Assembly: GCA_000727475.1 (NCBI GenBank)
Contig: KL647294.1
Coordinates: 2,040,809-2,104,808, forward strand
Length of the DNA: 64,000 bases
Reading direction: 5' to 3'
DNA from: Sarcocystis neurona
Lineage: Eukaryota; Apicomplexa; Conoidasida; Eucoccidiorida; Sarcocystidae
Position 1 is the first letter of the stretch, and each line of letters begins with the position of its first letter. The notes beneath the pieces are model-generated. The model had not been told where the DNA came from, made no database searches, and saw only the letters and a program-made list of their open reading frames with translations. Position numbers and translations under genes: made by a program. This document shows positions 23,201 to 34,434 of this stretch, one piece after another.

Positions 23201-26200
23201 CGGTAGAGTTTGTCAAGGAAGAAAAGAAAAAGATGATGGAGAGGAAGGGGTCCTCGTCACAGCGGGGACGTTGTTTTCTTCTGCATGTGACGTGACCGCG
23301 AGGCCGTCCCGATATCTTCTAAAATTGCTGTCACTTTGGCTTCCGCCATCGATTCAGAAGAGCAAGCTTCTGCTGCTCTCCTCCCGGACGCTGGTAAGGG
23401 GAAAGAAGTCAGCAGCGGCACTTTCAAAGAGAAGAACAGAAACATAAGAAGAAGCAGCAGCAGGAGCAGCAGGAGTCGTCCACAAGCCGATAGTGAAGAA
23501 GCAGCAGCACCTGCTGCAGCGGGAGTCAAGAGGCAGCGACAATCGCGCACCAGAAGACGAGGAAGCAGCCGCAGCAGCAAAGCGGTAGCACAGACAAACA
23601 GGTGTTCCGACGATAGCAAAGTAGAAAGAGAGGCAGAAGAAGAAGCAGGTGCATGATTGAAGCAGCAGCGAAGCAGAAACCGAAGAAGTAACAGCAACAG
23701 CAGCAGTCAACAGCGGTGTTACAATGTTCGCGGTGCTTCCGCAGCAGCCGCAGTGGAGCGAGACAGGCAGCAGTTCACAGAGGAGAGGAGAAGAAAGGGG
23801 CGGCACGCGTCAGGACGCGAGAGTGACGGGGCAGCGAAAGTATAGGACAAGGAGAACGAGAAGCTGGTGGTAAAGCCAGGTGCAGCAGGAGCGTGAATAT
23901 ATGCGGCTGTGTTGGCAATGCTGTTCTTGGTCTGCGCTCGCCATTAAAGGTACATCTCTGCCGCTGCTGCTGCTGCGTCTGCTATTGCCGCTGTTGCGTC
24001 CGCTGCTGCTGCTGCGTCTGCTATTGCTCCTGTTGCGTGTGCTGCTGCTGCTGCGTCTGCTTTTGCTGCTGTTGCGTCTGCTGTTGCTGCTGTTGCGTCT
24101 GCTGCTGCTGCGTCTGCGATTGTTGCTGTTGCTGCTGTTGCGTGTGCTGCTGCTGCTGCGTCTGCTTTTGCTGCTGTTGCGTCTGCTGCTGCTGCTGTTG
24201 CGTCTGCTCCCGCTGGTGTTGCGTGTGCTGCTGCAGCTGTTCTCTTGTGCTGCTGCGCTTCTGCAGCAGTGTCACTGTCATTGCCGCCGCTGCTTTTCTG
24301 TTGCTGAGGTCGGGACCCCCGGTTGCTGCAGCTGCTACTGCAGCACATTGCTGCTGCTACTGCAGCACATTGCTGCTGCTGCTCCAGTGCATTGCTGCTG
24401 CTGCTGCTGCGGCGCATTGCTGCTGCTGCAGTGCGTTGCTGGTATTGCATTAGCAACGCAATTATTTCTGGGATTCTTCTACAGCAGCAGTACTGTCGCG
24501 TCCGCGCGCGTCGTTTATTTGCTCTCTTCTTTTGACGGTATGTGACTCTCCCATCTCGTGTTTCTGTTGCGCCGTAGACCTGCTTCTCTTCTCTTGCACA
24601 TCCTTTTTCCTGATTGTCTTGACGATTTCCCTTTTCCTTCGCAGGAAGGGAGAGACGAATACGCAGCCTACTGTCGAGATGAACGGCGGTCAACGGCAGA
24701 AGTGTTCCGCGACTTCTGCTGTAACGTCACTCTCTCGCTTTCCGCAGGACACTGCCGCAGCAAGAGCAGTAGCAGCAACTTCCCGAGCAGCACAGGGAGT
24801 AGTGGACCCCCTACCAGCAACATCAGCAGCAGTATCAGCAACAGCGGCGCACACAACAACAGCAGCGGCTGCTGCAGTAGCAACAACAGCACTGGCAGCA
24901 GTAACCGCAGCACTGGCAGCAGCAACAGCAGCACTGGTAGCAGCAACAGCAGCACTGGCAGCAGCAACAGCAGCACTGGCAGTAAGGATAGGTACCGGAG
25001 GCGGTGCAGGGGTGTCAGCAATATGAATAACGGAGGTATTAGCAGCAGCAGCATGTTTGTGCAGGAGGAGGAGGAAAAGCAGCAGCAGGCAGCAACAGGA
25101 ACAGCGTGTGAATATGTGCCAGCTCCTTGGCTCGGCGACTTAATTTCTGCCTTTCCTTTGGTGCAGCACCGAAAGTACTCTCTGGCAAACTACCCTCGCT
25201 TCCACAGCAGCAGCAGCAACAGAAGCAGGGACAGTAGCAGCAGTTACATGCTTCACAAAGGCAGCAGCACGGGATACAGCAGCAGCAACAGCAGCAGCAG
25301 AAACGACGCAGGAAGCTGTTGTTTGTTTTCATGTCTGCTTCGCTCGGCACAGCAGCTGCTGCTGGGTGTGGGGCTGCTGCATGCGAGCAAAGTGACGGCG
25401 CTGTGTCACAGGTATGGGTCGCGTTTCTGGACGTTTCTTCGCATGCCTGGCGTGTGTCGTGTCGCCGCTGCTGCTGCTGGTGGGAAGACGTCTCCTGCAG
25501 CGACGCACACACACGTAAAAAAGAGCAAACAGGAAGAAAATGAAGAAGCAGCAGCAGCGGCACTGTCTTTGGCTTCTCCCCTGCTGCGGCTTCGACGGCT
25601 GGCTGCAGTTGCTGCTCTTTCCCCGCACGCGCAAGCCATTTTCTTGGACGTGCTTCTCCACGAGCGGCTGCTATTGCCCGACGAAGAAGAAGACGCAGCC
25701 AGAGCAGCAACCGCGGAGCACAGCAGACAGCAGGAGCGAACAGCGGAATCAGTAACAGCAGCAGCAGCAGAAACAGCAACGGGAATGACTGCTCCTGCGT
25801 GTGCTGCTGCAGGGGTTACAGCAGCAGGAAGGAAGAAGGGAGAGTCCCCGTCGGGACGAGGAGCAGCAGCAGCAGAGGAAGGAGGGGCGGCGGCAGCAGA
25901 GAAGAGTGTGTTGGTGGAGATTTGTTTTGCAGTGGTGGAGCGAGAAGACCGGACGGGACAGCGGAAGAAGCTTGGTGTCTGTTCTTCTTTTTTATCAAAT
26001 CTACAGGTACTGCTGCTGCTGCTGCCGCGCGCGCATGCGCATCCGTCCCACTGGACTGAAGAACCCGTTTATAAATTACACTCACGGGTCTGCATTTGTT
26101 CTTCTCGACATGTTTCCCCTTCTTTTCTTCTTCCTGCTGTTCTCTTCCGCCGTTTTTCGTCCGCATAGAGAAGGCAGAACTGCGACCATACGACGAGACC

Positions 26201-29200
26201 GCAGGCGAAGAGTCTGCTGTCGTGATATTTCCTTTTAAGACGTCTTCGTCACCCACCTGCGTGTCCGCTGCCCGTTGACTTTTTTTCCTCAGCTTTTGTG
26301 TGGAATTGTGGCCAGCACTCCCACATTCTATGAGACCAATCCTAGGTGTATTTCTCTTAAGTGTGCTGCTGCTGTGAACATGATCTGTATTGGCTTTTAA
26401 GCGTCCTCTTCTACTTTTCTAACGTTTGCCGTTGCGCTGCTGCTGTGTAGTTCCCCTTGGTCCTTTCTTTTTTTGGCCCGTCTGCTTACTCGTCTTCCTG
26501 CTTCTTCTGTCCTACTATCAAACAGGAAGTCTCTTTCGTACGAGAAATATACACTTTCTGCGTCTTCTGTCTACCGCAGCCGCCGTGCTGCACGTCCTCT
26601 TCTGAACAACAGTCATATCTCTTCCTCTTTTGCTTTGTCGCGGGTGGATTCTTTCTATAATCTTTTGCAGGTCGGTTCGCTGATCCCTTTCTCAGTTGAA
26701 AGGACAGCATTTCCCCCATTAGTCTTCGATATTAACACGCCGTTGATTATCTTTTGCCCAGGAACCGGCGTCGCTCCGGCACGCGCGCTGCTGCAGCAGA
26801 GACACGCCGCTCTTGCGCATGCGCTGCAGCAAGTCAGATGCAAGCAGCACCGGCAGCGGGAGGAGACGAAGCAGCGGCACAAGAACCAGAGTCAGAAACC
26901 GCAGGGGGGAAACGGAGAGAAGAGGCAGCAGCAAAACGTCTCGGCGGAACAAGACGGGACGGAAGAGGAGAAGGAGAAGAAGCAGCAGGAACGACAGCGG
27001 CAGCGACGTGGAGAGCTGCAAGACGAACAACAGCAGAAGCAGTCGCATAAAAAGCGGCTGCAGCAACGGGAATTCCTACAGACCAGCGCTTTCGAAGACG
27101 AAGAGGAAGGTTGCGACAAGAAAGACGAAGTTTATTCAGTAGAAGAAGAGAAAGTGGCAAAGATAGTACACGAGAGAGAGGTGGCAGCGGCATTTTTTGG
27201 TAGTCGGCCTCGCGACGTCGTTTTTCTGGGGTTTCGTCATGAAGAAAAAGATTTTTTATTTGCGGACGAGTGGTGTAGGTACACCCCGTGGTTGGACGTG
27301 CACGTTGCGTTTTCTCGTGACGGGGTGTACAGACACCTGACGCGAGCAAAGCAGTCGCCACTTTGGAGCACAGAGAGAAGAGCGGAAGAAGCAGGAGAAA
27401 GTGGAAAGGCGCAGCAAAGGGCACCACGGAGAGCAGAGAAAAGTGAAGAAGAAAAAGAAAAAGAAAAGAGAGCCAAGAGGGACGTGGCAACAACTGCCGC
27501 TGAAAAGAGAGTTTCTCCATGTGCAAAAGAAGGCAGAATTTTTTTCCCCTCGGAAGGGGGGAAGAAAGAGGAAGAAGTGCTCTTCAGCTTCTTAGACGTT
27601 CGTCGATCGCTACGAGAAGAACAACAAGTGGGGAAACTCTACGTGCAAGACCTGCTGAAAGACGAAGAGGTAGCGGAACAGGTAATCGCGGTGTACGTAC
27701 ACCGCAGTCTTTCAACACCACCCAGACACGCGCAGAGTGAAGGACTCTGTTTTCTGCTCCTCCGTTTCTCCTCTTGCAGCCCTGACTGCTGCGGGTAGCA
27801 CAGGTGCTGCTGCTGCGTTTCTGCAGTTGAGACTACTGCTGCTGTTAGCAAGTGCTGTGCTGCTGCGACGTGGGTGTGCTTCTGCTGCAGTCTCAACGTA
27901 TCGACCCTGCTGCGAGAAGTGTCTGCCGTTTCGGTCGTTGAATCGCTTAATGCTTTGTACGGATGTGTTCGTGTCTTTTCATACTGACGGTAGTTGACTA
28001 CCGCTACATGGTACACATATGTATAAATATATATATAGAGAGAGAGAGAGAGAGTGCCGTTGCTGTGAATGAAGGCTTGACTATCGCTACGTCAAATACA
28101 TATACATATGTATATATGTATGTTATGCGCCGTTGTTATAGACGAAGGCATTACCCTCCTCGTGCTCCTGTTAGAATGTTGTTCTGCAGTGCTACTGCTG
28201 CTGGTGCTTCTTCGGCTGGTTTTTATGCATTCTACTGCCGCCGTCGCTGTCCTACTGCTGCTCTGTTGCCGTCGTCTGTTGCTGCATTTCCAGCGTATTG
28301 CGACTGCTGTTGCAAATATGTGACACCGGCCTTTTAATTTCCCCACCAGCGCGTCTGCTGCTGCCACGGGATCTGCTGCTGGTCCTGCGGTACACAAACT
28401 AGCTGCGGCGGCTGCTGTTAACGCAAAACGAGTCCCCTATTAGTGTTGTGGCGGAAATTCCTAATGTACTGCTGATGTGTCTGCTGCTGCTGCAGTTCGT
28501 TTTCCATTTTGGTATTCGTGCGTGCTGCTGCTACCGTTGCAACAGCTGGACGTGTCTTGTGCTGCTGCTGCTCTGCCTGTCGGTGTTGCTGCTGATGCGC
28601 TGCCGTCTATTTCTACGAGTGCTTGTGCTGCCGGCACTACTGCTGTTGCTCTGTCTCTTGTGGTGGTGCTACTGCAGCAGCTTTTTCGCATCTGCTGCTG
28701 TCGCTGCTGTACGTCTGCGGTGTGCTGCGTTTGCTGCTGCTGCTGGTCCTCTTGCTTTTGTGTGTGTGTCCTCTGCTTCTTTGCATCAGCTGCTGCTGCT
28801 GCTCTTCAGCGTTTACTGCCGCTAGTGCTGCTGCTGCTGTGGATACACACATCCATCTGTGCCGCTGCTGCTGCTTTTCTTCTCTTTTTTGCTGCGACCG
28901 TTGCTTCACGCGACGTCTTTGGTGCCGCTGTTGCTGGTGCAGTTGCTGCTGCTGCTGCTGTAAGTCCTCTACTTTTCTGCTGCTACACCTGCTGCTGCTA
29001 GTGCTGTTGCATTTGTACCTGCCGCCGCTGCCACTGCGACTGCTCGTCTACGTGTCTAGTGGCGCTGTTACTGCCTACGTAGCTGCGTCTGCACCTCGTC
29101 TGCGCATTACTGCTCCTGACGCTGTTGCTGCTGCTGCTCTTCCTTTACGTCCCTGCCACAGCTATTTTGTGGTGCTGCGGCTGCTCGTCTACGTTCCTGC

Positions 29201-29484
29201 AACCGCTTCGGCTGCTGGTGTTGCTGCCGCCGCAGCTCGCTTCAGTTTACTTGCTGTTGCTGCTATCCGCGCTGCTGTTGCTGCTGGGACAGGTGATGGA
29301 ACTGCTGGTGGATCGCGACGCGGCGGTGCTGGTGAGTGGACGCGCACATCCCATGGCTACAGAAGTGGAAGATAGCCTCGTAGATCTGCTGCAGCAGCAT
29401 GCAGGATTTTCCGAGGACGCAGCAAGGAAATTTATATCTAGCAAGCGAAGCAGAAGGAGGTATATTTGCGAAACGTGGAGTTAG
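14639..29484 (+). CDS. NDOR1: NADPH-dependent diflavin oxidoreductase 1 (NDOR1/Tah18), 8 exons
   Basis: Model: 14639-15710, 17064-17151, 19747-19851, 21246-21873, about 22752-23393, 24645-26006, 26671-27681 and 29293-29484, 5,100 nt, 1,699 aa. NDOR1/Tah18 passes electrons from NADPH through FAD and FMN to CIAPIN1/Dre2 for cytosolic Fe-S cluster assembly. Visible motifs: FMN domain AYASETGTAAEAA (about residue 221), TTGLGDVPQNARQFW and FGLGDRVYRQFN; FAD domain HRKYSLANY and GVCSSFL; NADPH domain CPGTGVAPARA, LGFRHEEKDFLFADEW, AFSRDG and KLYVQDLL; C-terminus YICETWS. All intron phases agree. The human protein is about 600 aa; the excess is Ser, Ala, Gln and Lys/Glu runs between conserved blocks, plus 218 Ala-rich residues before the FMN domain. 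ATGs at 14639 and 15167 are both possible starts. Only the 5' edge of exon 5 is poorly fixed. Confidence 0.94.
17064..17151 (+). CDS. NDOR1: NDOR1 exon 2: FMN-binding loop
   Basis: Acceptor GGCGCAG. The joined codon gives TTGLGDVPQNARQFW, the TTG-x-GD-x-P signature of the family, then LVRADLPPTSLTSL. Donor GTAAAT, phase 2. The upstream intron (15711-17063) is almost pure CTG-rich sequence. Confidence 0.92.
19747..19851 (+). CDS. NDOR1: NDOR1 exon 3: FGLGD block of the FMN domain
   Basis: Acceptor CGCGCAG. Encodes FTVFGLGDRVYRQFNFAARK and LHARLKQLGAREFYR. Both edges are phase 2 and the donor is GTATTC. The flanking introns (2.6 and 1.4 kb) are CT-rich and TA/TG-rich microsatellite DNA. Confidence 0.94.
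20470..20850. repeat. Minisatellite in NDOR1 intron 3, unit about 40-60 bp
   Basis: The core GCATGCAGATGTGTGTATCTCT, spaced by TATATA blocks, recurs about eight times (near 20473, 20513, 20577, 20624, 20685, 20732, 20779 and 20815) with substitutions and small length changes. Confidence 0.65.
21246..21873 (+). CDS. NDOR1: NDOR1 exon 4: end of FMN domain, linker, start of FAD domain
   Basis: Acceptor ATATGTAG. LGLGDEQHDFGFEGEWDPWL closes the FMN domain, MYEVFFVASS starts the linker, a Ser/Ala/Gln-rich insertion follows, and then NVRLTSSSHFQDVRLLQ opens the reductase domain. Phase 0 donor, GTTCGT. Confidence 0.92.
22752..23393 (+). CDS. NDOR1: NDOR1 exon 5: FAD domain, helical part (5' edge uncertain)
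   Basis: The conserved part is LLQPGCVCCFLPILPAAEVS, AFLDSLSLHPETLLFIQP, then DVTARPSRYLLKLLSLW, which matches the family after the usual 'GD-V' strand. The donor (CTG then GTAAGG at 23394) is good and phase 0. The acceptor at 22751 (ACTCTTCAG) is the best in-phase choice, but the first 70 residues are low complexity, so the true edge could lie anywhere in 22556-22960. Confidence 0.7.
24645..26006 (+). CDS. NDOR1: NDOR1 exon 6: FAD-binding core with large insertions
   Basis: Acceptor CCTTCGCAG. GRDEYAAYCRDERRSTAEVF and RDF match the family's Arg-rich 'RRT-EVL-DF' block. About 120 Ser/Asn/Gly-rich residues follow, then YVPAPWLGDLISAFPLVQHR and KYSLANY (flavin motif). After about 240 further residues of Ala/Ser-rich insertion come LVEICFAVVEREDR and GVCSSFLSNL. 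The exon is one continuous frame of 454 codons. Human NDOR1 covers the same ground in about 120. Confidence 0.92.
26671..27681 (+). CDS. NDOR1: NDOR1 exon 7: NADPH-binding domain
   Basis: Acceptor TTTTGCAG. VGSLIPFSVERTAFPP, PLIIFCPGTGVAPARALLQQ, then about 120 Gln/Glu/Lys-rich residues, VVFLGFRHEEKDFLFADEW, HVAFSRDG, another charged insertion of about 90 residues, and KLYVQDLLKDEEVAEQ. Donor GTAATC, phase 0. Unlike the CTG-derived insertions elsewhere, these are AAG/GAA/CAG mixtures. Confidence 0.93.
29293..29484 (+). CDS. NDOR1: NDOR1 exon 8: C-terminus
   Basis: Acceptor GGGACAG. VMELLVDRDAAVLVSGRAHP, MATEVEDSLVDLLQQHAG, EDAARKFISSKRSRR and YICETWS, then TAG. The last aromatic/Ser pair is the family's usual terminus, so the protein is complete at this end. 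AATAAA-like A-rich sequence follows at about 29516. Confidence 0.95.
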   Translation: MMELLVDRDAAVLVSGRAHPMATEVEDSLVDLLQQHAGFSEDAARKFISSKRSRRRYICETWS

Positions 29485-31194
29485 TTTTTGAAGAAATTCC
29501 TTCAATAAGTCTTGCAAATAAAATTTCCAAATTTTATAAATGTACATACATAGATGTTATTATTACATATGTATATATATGTTCTTTTTACATACATATA
29601 TATATATATGTATACGCATCTGTGTGCGTCCTGCCTGTAACGCGACAGCGGGGAATGAGTACAGCAAAGTTATTTTATGATTAAAATTGGGTGAGCGAGA
29701 AGGTTTTGTAGGAGATTGACAGTTGGTAACGCAGCGACTTCTTCGCCCATATGTAGATGCATGTGTGCGTATGCATACGTATGTATATATACTTGCCGAT
29801 GAATACAGATTTATGTGTCTACGTATGTGTGTCCCGCATATTTTGTGGGGGGATAGCGATGAAAGCGTCTTTTGTTTTCTGTACTGCTGCTGGTGCTGCA
29901 CTAGTGCGTGTGGGAGAGGTCTGCTACCTGCCGAATACGACTGCGAGAGAACGCCCGGCGTGACTAAGTCATCGTCTGCACAGGCGTGCGTACGCTTGAA
30001 GTGAAGACACCAGAATTTTTTTTTTACTGAGCAGACGTTGCAAATACGAAACACTTTGCACTGCAGCTGCCACGGCGACTGGGTAATGTCCAGCCGAGCA
30101 GCCGTCTACTCAGAATACCAGTAATTGTTTGCACCATACACCTATATGTATGGGCATACATTAGTATAAATCTATACGCCGATATATGCATATCTATACA
30201 TGTCTACGCATATACGTTTGTTTACGAAGACCGGATGAAGCGGCATGCGTGCACACATACTGTGCGTATAGGTATGTGCATATATAAACAGGCGTCTCCC
30301 ACATCTGTATGTATACAAGGACATATATAAGTACAACCATTTGGATACACATATATACATATATATATATATATCTATATATATATATATGTCACTGTCT
30401 GGTCGTAGCGCTAGGTCAGGGAGGCATATGCATGGGTGTCACGCTCTTGAAGCATTTCGCAGAGAAGAACGCATGTGAGTGTTTGGCGTGCTCGAGGACG
30501 TCTTCTCACACCGTAGTGTATCAGACACGCAGCCACTGCACCACCAGCAGCAGCAACAGCAAGATTGCTCCCCTCTCGCCTGCGTCAGCAGCAGCAGCAT
30601 CTGCGTGCTTGGAGGTGACAGCGGCAGCGTCGGTCAAGAAAGGGCCAGCAACTTGCACATATATATACATATATATATACGTGTGTGTGCCATTTGTGGC
30701 AGCGTTTGTACTGGGCTATTTGTGTCAGCGACAGTATCAACCGTGGCAGGGCGCTTGCAACAGCAACAGCTGGAGCTCGACGGCTAGCAGCAACTGCAGC
30801 AAGTCACTACGACCCGAAGCACGAGCAGTTTGTGCCTCGGAAAGGAAGAAGAGTAGGTGTAGAGATGGCCACCGGACGACCAACAAGGCCAGCACAGCAG
30901 CAGCCGTGCTCTGCGGTACACCAGAAGCTGCAGCAGCATTGCAGCACAGGAGCAGCAGGAGAGGTCCCGCAGCCAAGAGACTTCTGGGCAGCCACGCGAT
31001 ATTCACTTCGGGAGAAGACTAGCGCTGCACGACCCGTAGTCGGGACGCCGCCAGCAACTGCAGCAGCAGCGCACACCTGCAGCGGCACCTGCCGTACGCC
31101 GTGTAGCTTGAGCATCCCCACGCAGGCAGCATGAACAACACCAGCGTCAGTAGGGGCGGTGCTGTGACACAAAGGAGCAGTAACAATAGCAGTG

Positions 31195-31385
31195 CCGTCC
31201 TCACAGCAGCAGCAGCAGCAACACACCGTCAGCGCGACCTCTGCGGCACCAGCAACACAAGGGCGGCGCAACGTCAGCGGCAGCCACACATCGGCAGCGT
31301 ACTCTGTGCGGCAGCAGCAACACATGGGGAGCGCAATCTGTGCGGCAGCAGCAACACATCGGCAGCACAGTCTGTGCGGCTTTAG
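31195..31385. repeat. Minisatellite of about 34-39 bp units
   Basis: Roughly five units of the form CAGCAGCAACACATCGGCAG followed by a GC-N-CTGTGCGG half, starting near 31200, 31243, 31278, 31309 and 31343. The last two units differ at only a few bases, so the array has expanded recently at its 3' end. Confidence 0.65.
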
Positions 31386-32204
31386 CAGTTCAATCAACAG
31401 TAGCAGCCAGGCGCAGAGCAGCAGCAGCCCGTCGTGTACGGGGGCTCGCACCGGCTCGTCCAGGTGCAGCAGTAGCGTCCGCACAACCTTGCACTTGCAA
31501 TACATATCAGCCCTTCGTTGACAAGGACAACCAACAAGAGAGGAGCCTCGATTGTGCCGCTGATGCTGGGCGAGCCTGAGTTCTTGCTGCTGCGGCGACA
31601 GGAGCTGGAGCGTTTGCTTTTTGCTCTGGTGACCCCGGACGCGCTGTTCGTCCAGCTACTCTTTCCTGCACTGCTGCCGCCGCTGCATCGTCTATGCGTC
31701 ACCCTCCTCATGGCTGCCCTAGCACGCCCTCACTACTCGCGCTGCTGCTACAGTCGCGATTCGTGCTGCCACAGTCGTTGCTCTTGCTGCTGCTGTTGCG
31801 GCTGGCTACAGTCGCTGCTGCTGCTGCCGGGGGTGCACTTGCCGCTGCTGCCGGTCGTCAGTTCGCTCCAAGCTGCTGCTCTGGCGCAGCGACTGCCGGC
31901 GCCCGTCGGACGTGAAGCACCAGCTGTTGAGACTCGCAGCGTGTAAATACTAACGAGGGGGATGAACCCCATCCAGGAGCTACTGCAGTACATGTTACGG
32001 ATGCCTTGTGCACCGCCTGTTGGAGGCCCTTCCCCAGCGGACTTTTCCACATTCGTTGTATCTTCGTAACCCGTCTCCGCGTGTATATATATCGGTGGCT
32101 GCCCGTTTTTTTGCGGGCACACAGGTATGTGCGTGTCTCTGTGTGTGCCTGTGCGTGCATATGTGTATATATAAAGTTGTGTACGTATAATATACACATG
32201 TGCG

Positions 32205-32307
32205 TGTGTGTGTGTGTGTGTGTGTGCGACCTATTCTATACGTGGGCAGTAGAACAGATTTACGTGTGTGGATCCATATACATACACACACACACACACA
32301 CACACAA
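32205..32307. repeat. (TG)n and (CA)n tracts facing each other
   Basis: (TG)11 at 32205-32226 and (CA)12 at 32284-32307, separated by 57 bp, form a perfect inverted repeat able to make a hairpin. Confidence 0.85.
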
Positions 32308-34350
32308 ACGAAAAATATGTCTGTTCCGTTATAGCAATATACGCATGCACACAACAACACGTGGGCGCCACCAGAAGGGGCACTGGCGTCTGAAACGCGC
32401 CGTGTCCACCACATGTATGCGTCCATGTTCACACATACATATACGCGCAACAGGCCCCGTCCATGGATGGCTTTCATGTAGAGGAGTGGCCTCCATGTAT
32501 GGATAGACACAAACTTTTAGACACAAAGGTATACATCATCTTTACGCAGTGTCGGTATGCATGTCGCCTGCATGTGCGTGTGTATGTATCTGTGTCGGCC
32601 CATGTGTGGGTCTGTACATTTAGGGGTCTTCATTCCGTCTCTGCATGTACTTGTACGTATTTCTCGTATTCACCTATGACTGTACATGTACGTCTGTACA
32701 CCAGCTAATATGTAAGCGGTGTCTCCATATATACATGAATATATACATATATGTATGTACGTGCGTGCAGCATGTGCAGGAACAGTCGTGCACACATTCG
32801 CAGTGTGTACACACGTACTTATACCGCATGCATACATGATCTCGACAAACGTACGTATATATATATATATTAATACATAATGATAAGTTGGTATATTGCT
32901 AGTATTATGCACATATACGTTTATATATATATATATATATACAAACGTATATGTCAAGTGGTGCCTTATATATATATCTATATGTCAAGTGGTGGATTTC
33001 TTTTTGCACCCTCTCGTACGTCTGAGTATAGAGCCGGGAAATTTTATATATTGACATTGTAGAAGACGAGGACAGCCTGGTGAAACGTCTACATTTACGG
33101 AACAGTTTTGGTTACGCTGCACCCTGAGCCTCTTCAGGAGACAGAGAGGGAGAAAAAGAAGCAGAGAAGAACGCAAGTGAGCGCCAGAAGCACGAACATC
33201 GGGTTGCAGGGGCACGCCCGCTCTCCTCTCGTCTGAATCTTCTCCGAGCAAATGGCGGCAGCAGAAAATTTTTAATTTTCAAACAGGCCGACGCGAAAGA
33301 GGAGCCGCAAAAAAGAGGCCTTCCGTGTTGCTGCCGCTGTTGCAGCTGCTGTTGCTGCTGCTTTTGCTGCTGCTGTTGCTGCTGCTGCCTCGCGTCCCGA
33401 GTTGAAACGCACAGAGAGACATACACGTATGTAATACAACCCTGACGCACACCTACACACATCTCTACAAGAAAATGTGGGGCTACCTCCTATATTGCGT
33501 ATTGTCTTCAAAAACACCTACACACGCATACACGTAATATATATCTACACACATAAAACATACGTACATTTGTCTACGCATGTCTGTACACGTGGACGAA
33601 CGAGTTACGATTCTTCGATACATGCACAGCAGAAAACATAGATACATATATATAAACAACGCACATATATATATAAGACGTACATGCATATATTTGTGAT
33701 GCTGCTGTCTGCAACAGCAACCGCGGCGCGAGGCAACTCTCTAAAGAAAGGGCCGCTGCACGTGTGTGGATCGATGGAGGCAGCAGCGCAAACTGCTGCG
33801 GGAAATAACAAGGAGACCTCCAAAAAACGTTAATGTATACCAGTCCTCACCAACCTCCTACACATCAACATATACGTATCTTGATATAAGCATGCATTTA
33901 CACACCACGTATGTATATGCGTGTACATATGTATACACGTAGATATACAGCTAAACGAGTATAACAGGTATATATCAAATATGTGTGCGAGCAGGTACGT
34001 GGAGGTCGGCACGTGGACGAGTAATATCTATATAAATATGTACAAGTCCTTCTATATACCTGCTACACACATATATGTCTACACGACTGCTCGTATATCT
34101 GCACCCTCCTCATCTAAACATATACATACATGAGTGCTTGTTCCTGTAGCCCCGCCATATCATATAAATATGTATGGATGTGATTATACGTATTATGAAC
34201 ATATATAGAGAAAGAGAGGGAAAGGGAGAGCAGTGTTTACGCCTGCTGCCTCGTCGTGCGTATATACATGCATGTATCTGTGTACACACATATATATATG
34301 TACATGTGTATGTGTGTATATGTTGCAATGGCAAAGGTAATGCTGAAGAT

Positions 34351-34434
34351 TTAAAGAAGACTCAAGAAGCCGTCGTCGATATTATCTTCGATGCCGACGC
34401 CGAGTCCTCGCAGTTCCTGGCGGTCTTCTTCAAC
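34351..34434 (-). CDS. EMC8: EMC8 exon 6: acidic tail and stop
   Basis: Acceptor GCGCGCGCAG, then VEEDRQELRGLGVGIEDNID and DGFLSLL, then TAA. Phase 0 agrees with exon 5. It has no direct counterpart in human EMC8, and the plus strand of the same bases is also open, so the exon is inferred from splice sites and composition. Confidence 0.55.
   Translation of the reverse strand, partial: VEEDRQELRGLGVGIEDNIDDGFLSLL

Larger units (their letters stand above)
29485..34350. other. Intergenic region between convergent NDOR1 and EMC8 genes
   Basis: It holds TA/TG microsatellites, a CAG island at 30540-31960 that is open on both strands, and a CTG/CAA stretch at 33330-33395. ORFs at 31518-31946 (plus, Leu-rich) and 30807-31505 (minus, Cys/Leu-rich) overlap each other and have no family resemblance. 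I could not find a supportable gene. Confidence 0.45.

Noticed and set aside
23880..24545. Plus-strand Leu-rich ORF in NDOR1 intron 5
   Set aside because: Pure CTG repeat translation lying between two exons whose phases join perfectly without it.
26171..26275. Possible extra NDOR1 exon (KAELRPYDETAGEESAVVIF)
   Set aside because: It has plausible edges, but exons 6 and 7 already join in phase with the family spacing, and the peptide has no counterpart in NDOR1.
31518..31946. Leu-rich plus ORF and overlapping Cys/Leu-rich minus ORF in the 30.5-32 kb CAG island
   Set aside because: Both strands are open through the same repeat; neither has splice-bounded, conserved-looking peptide.
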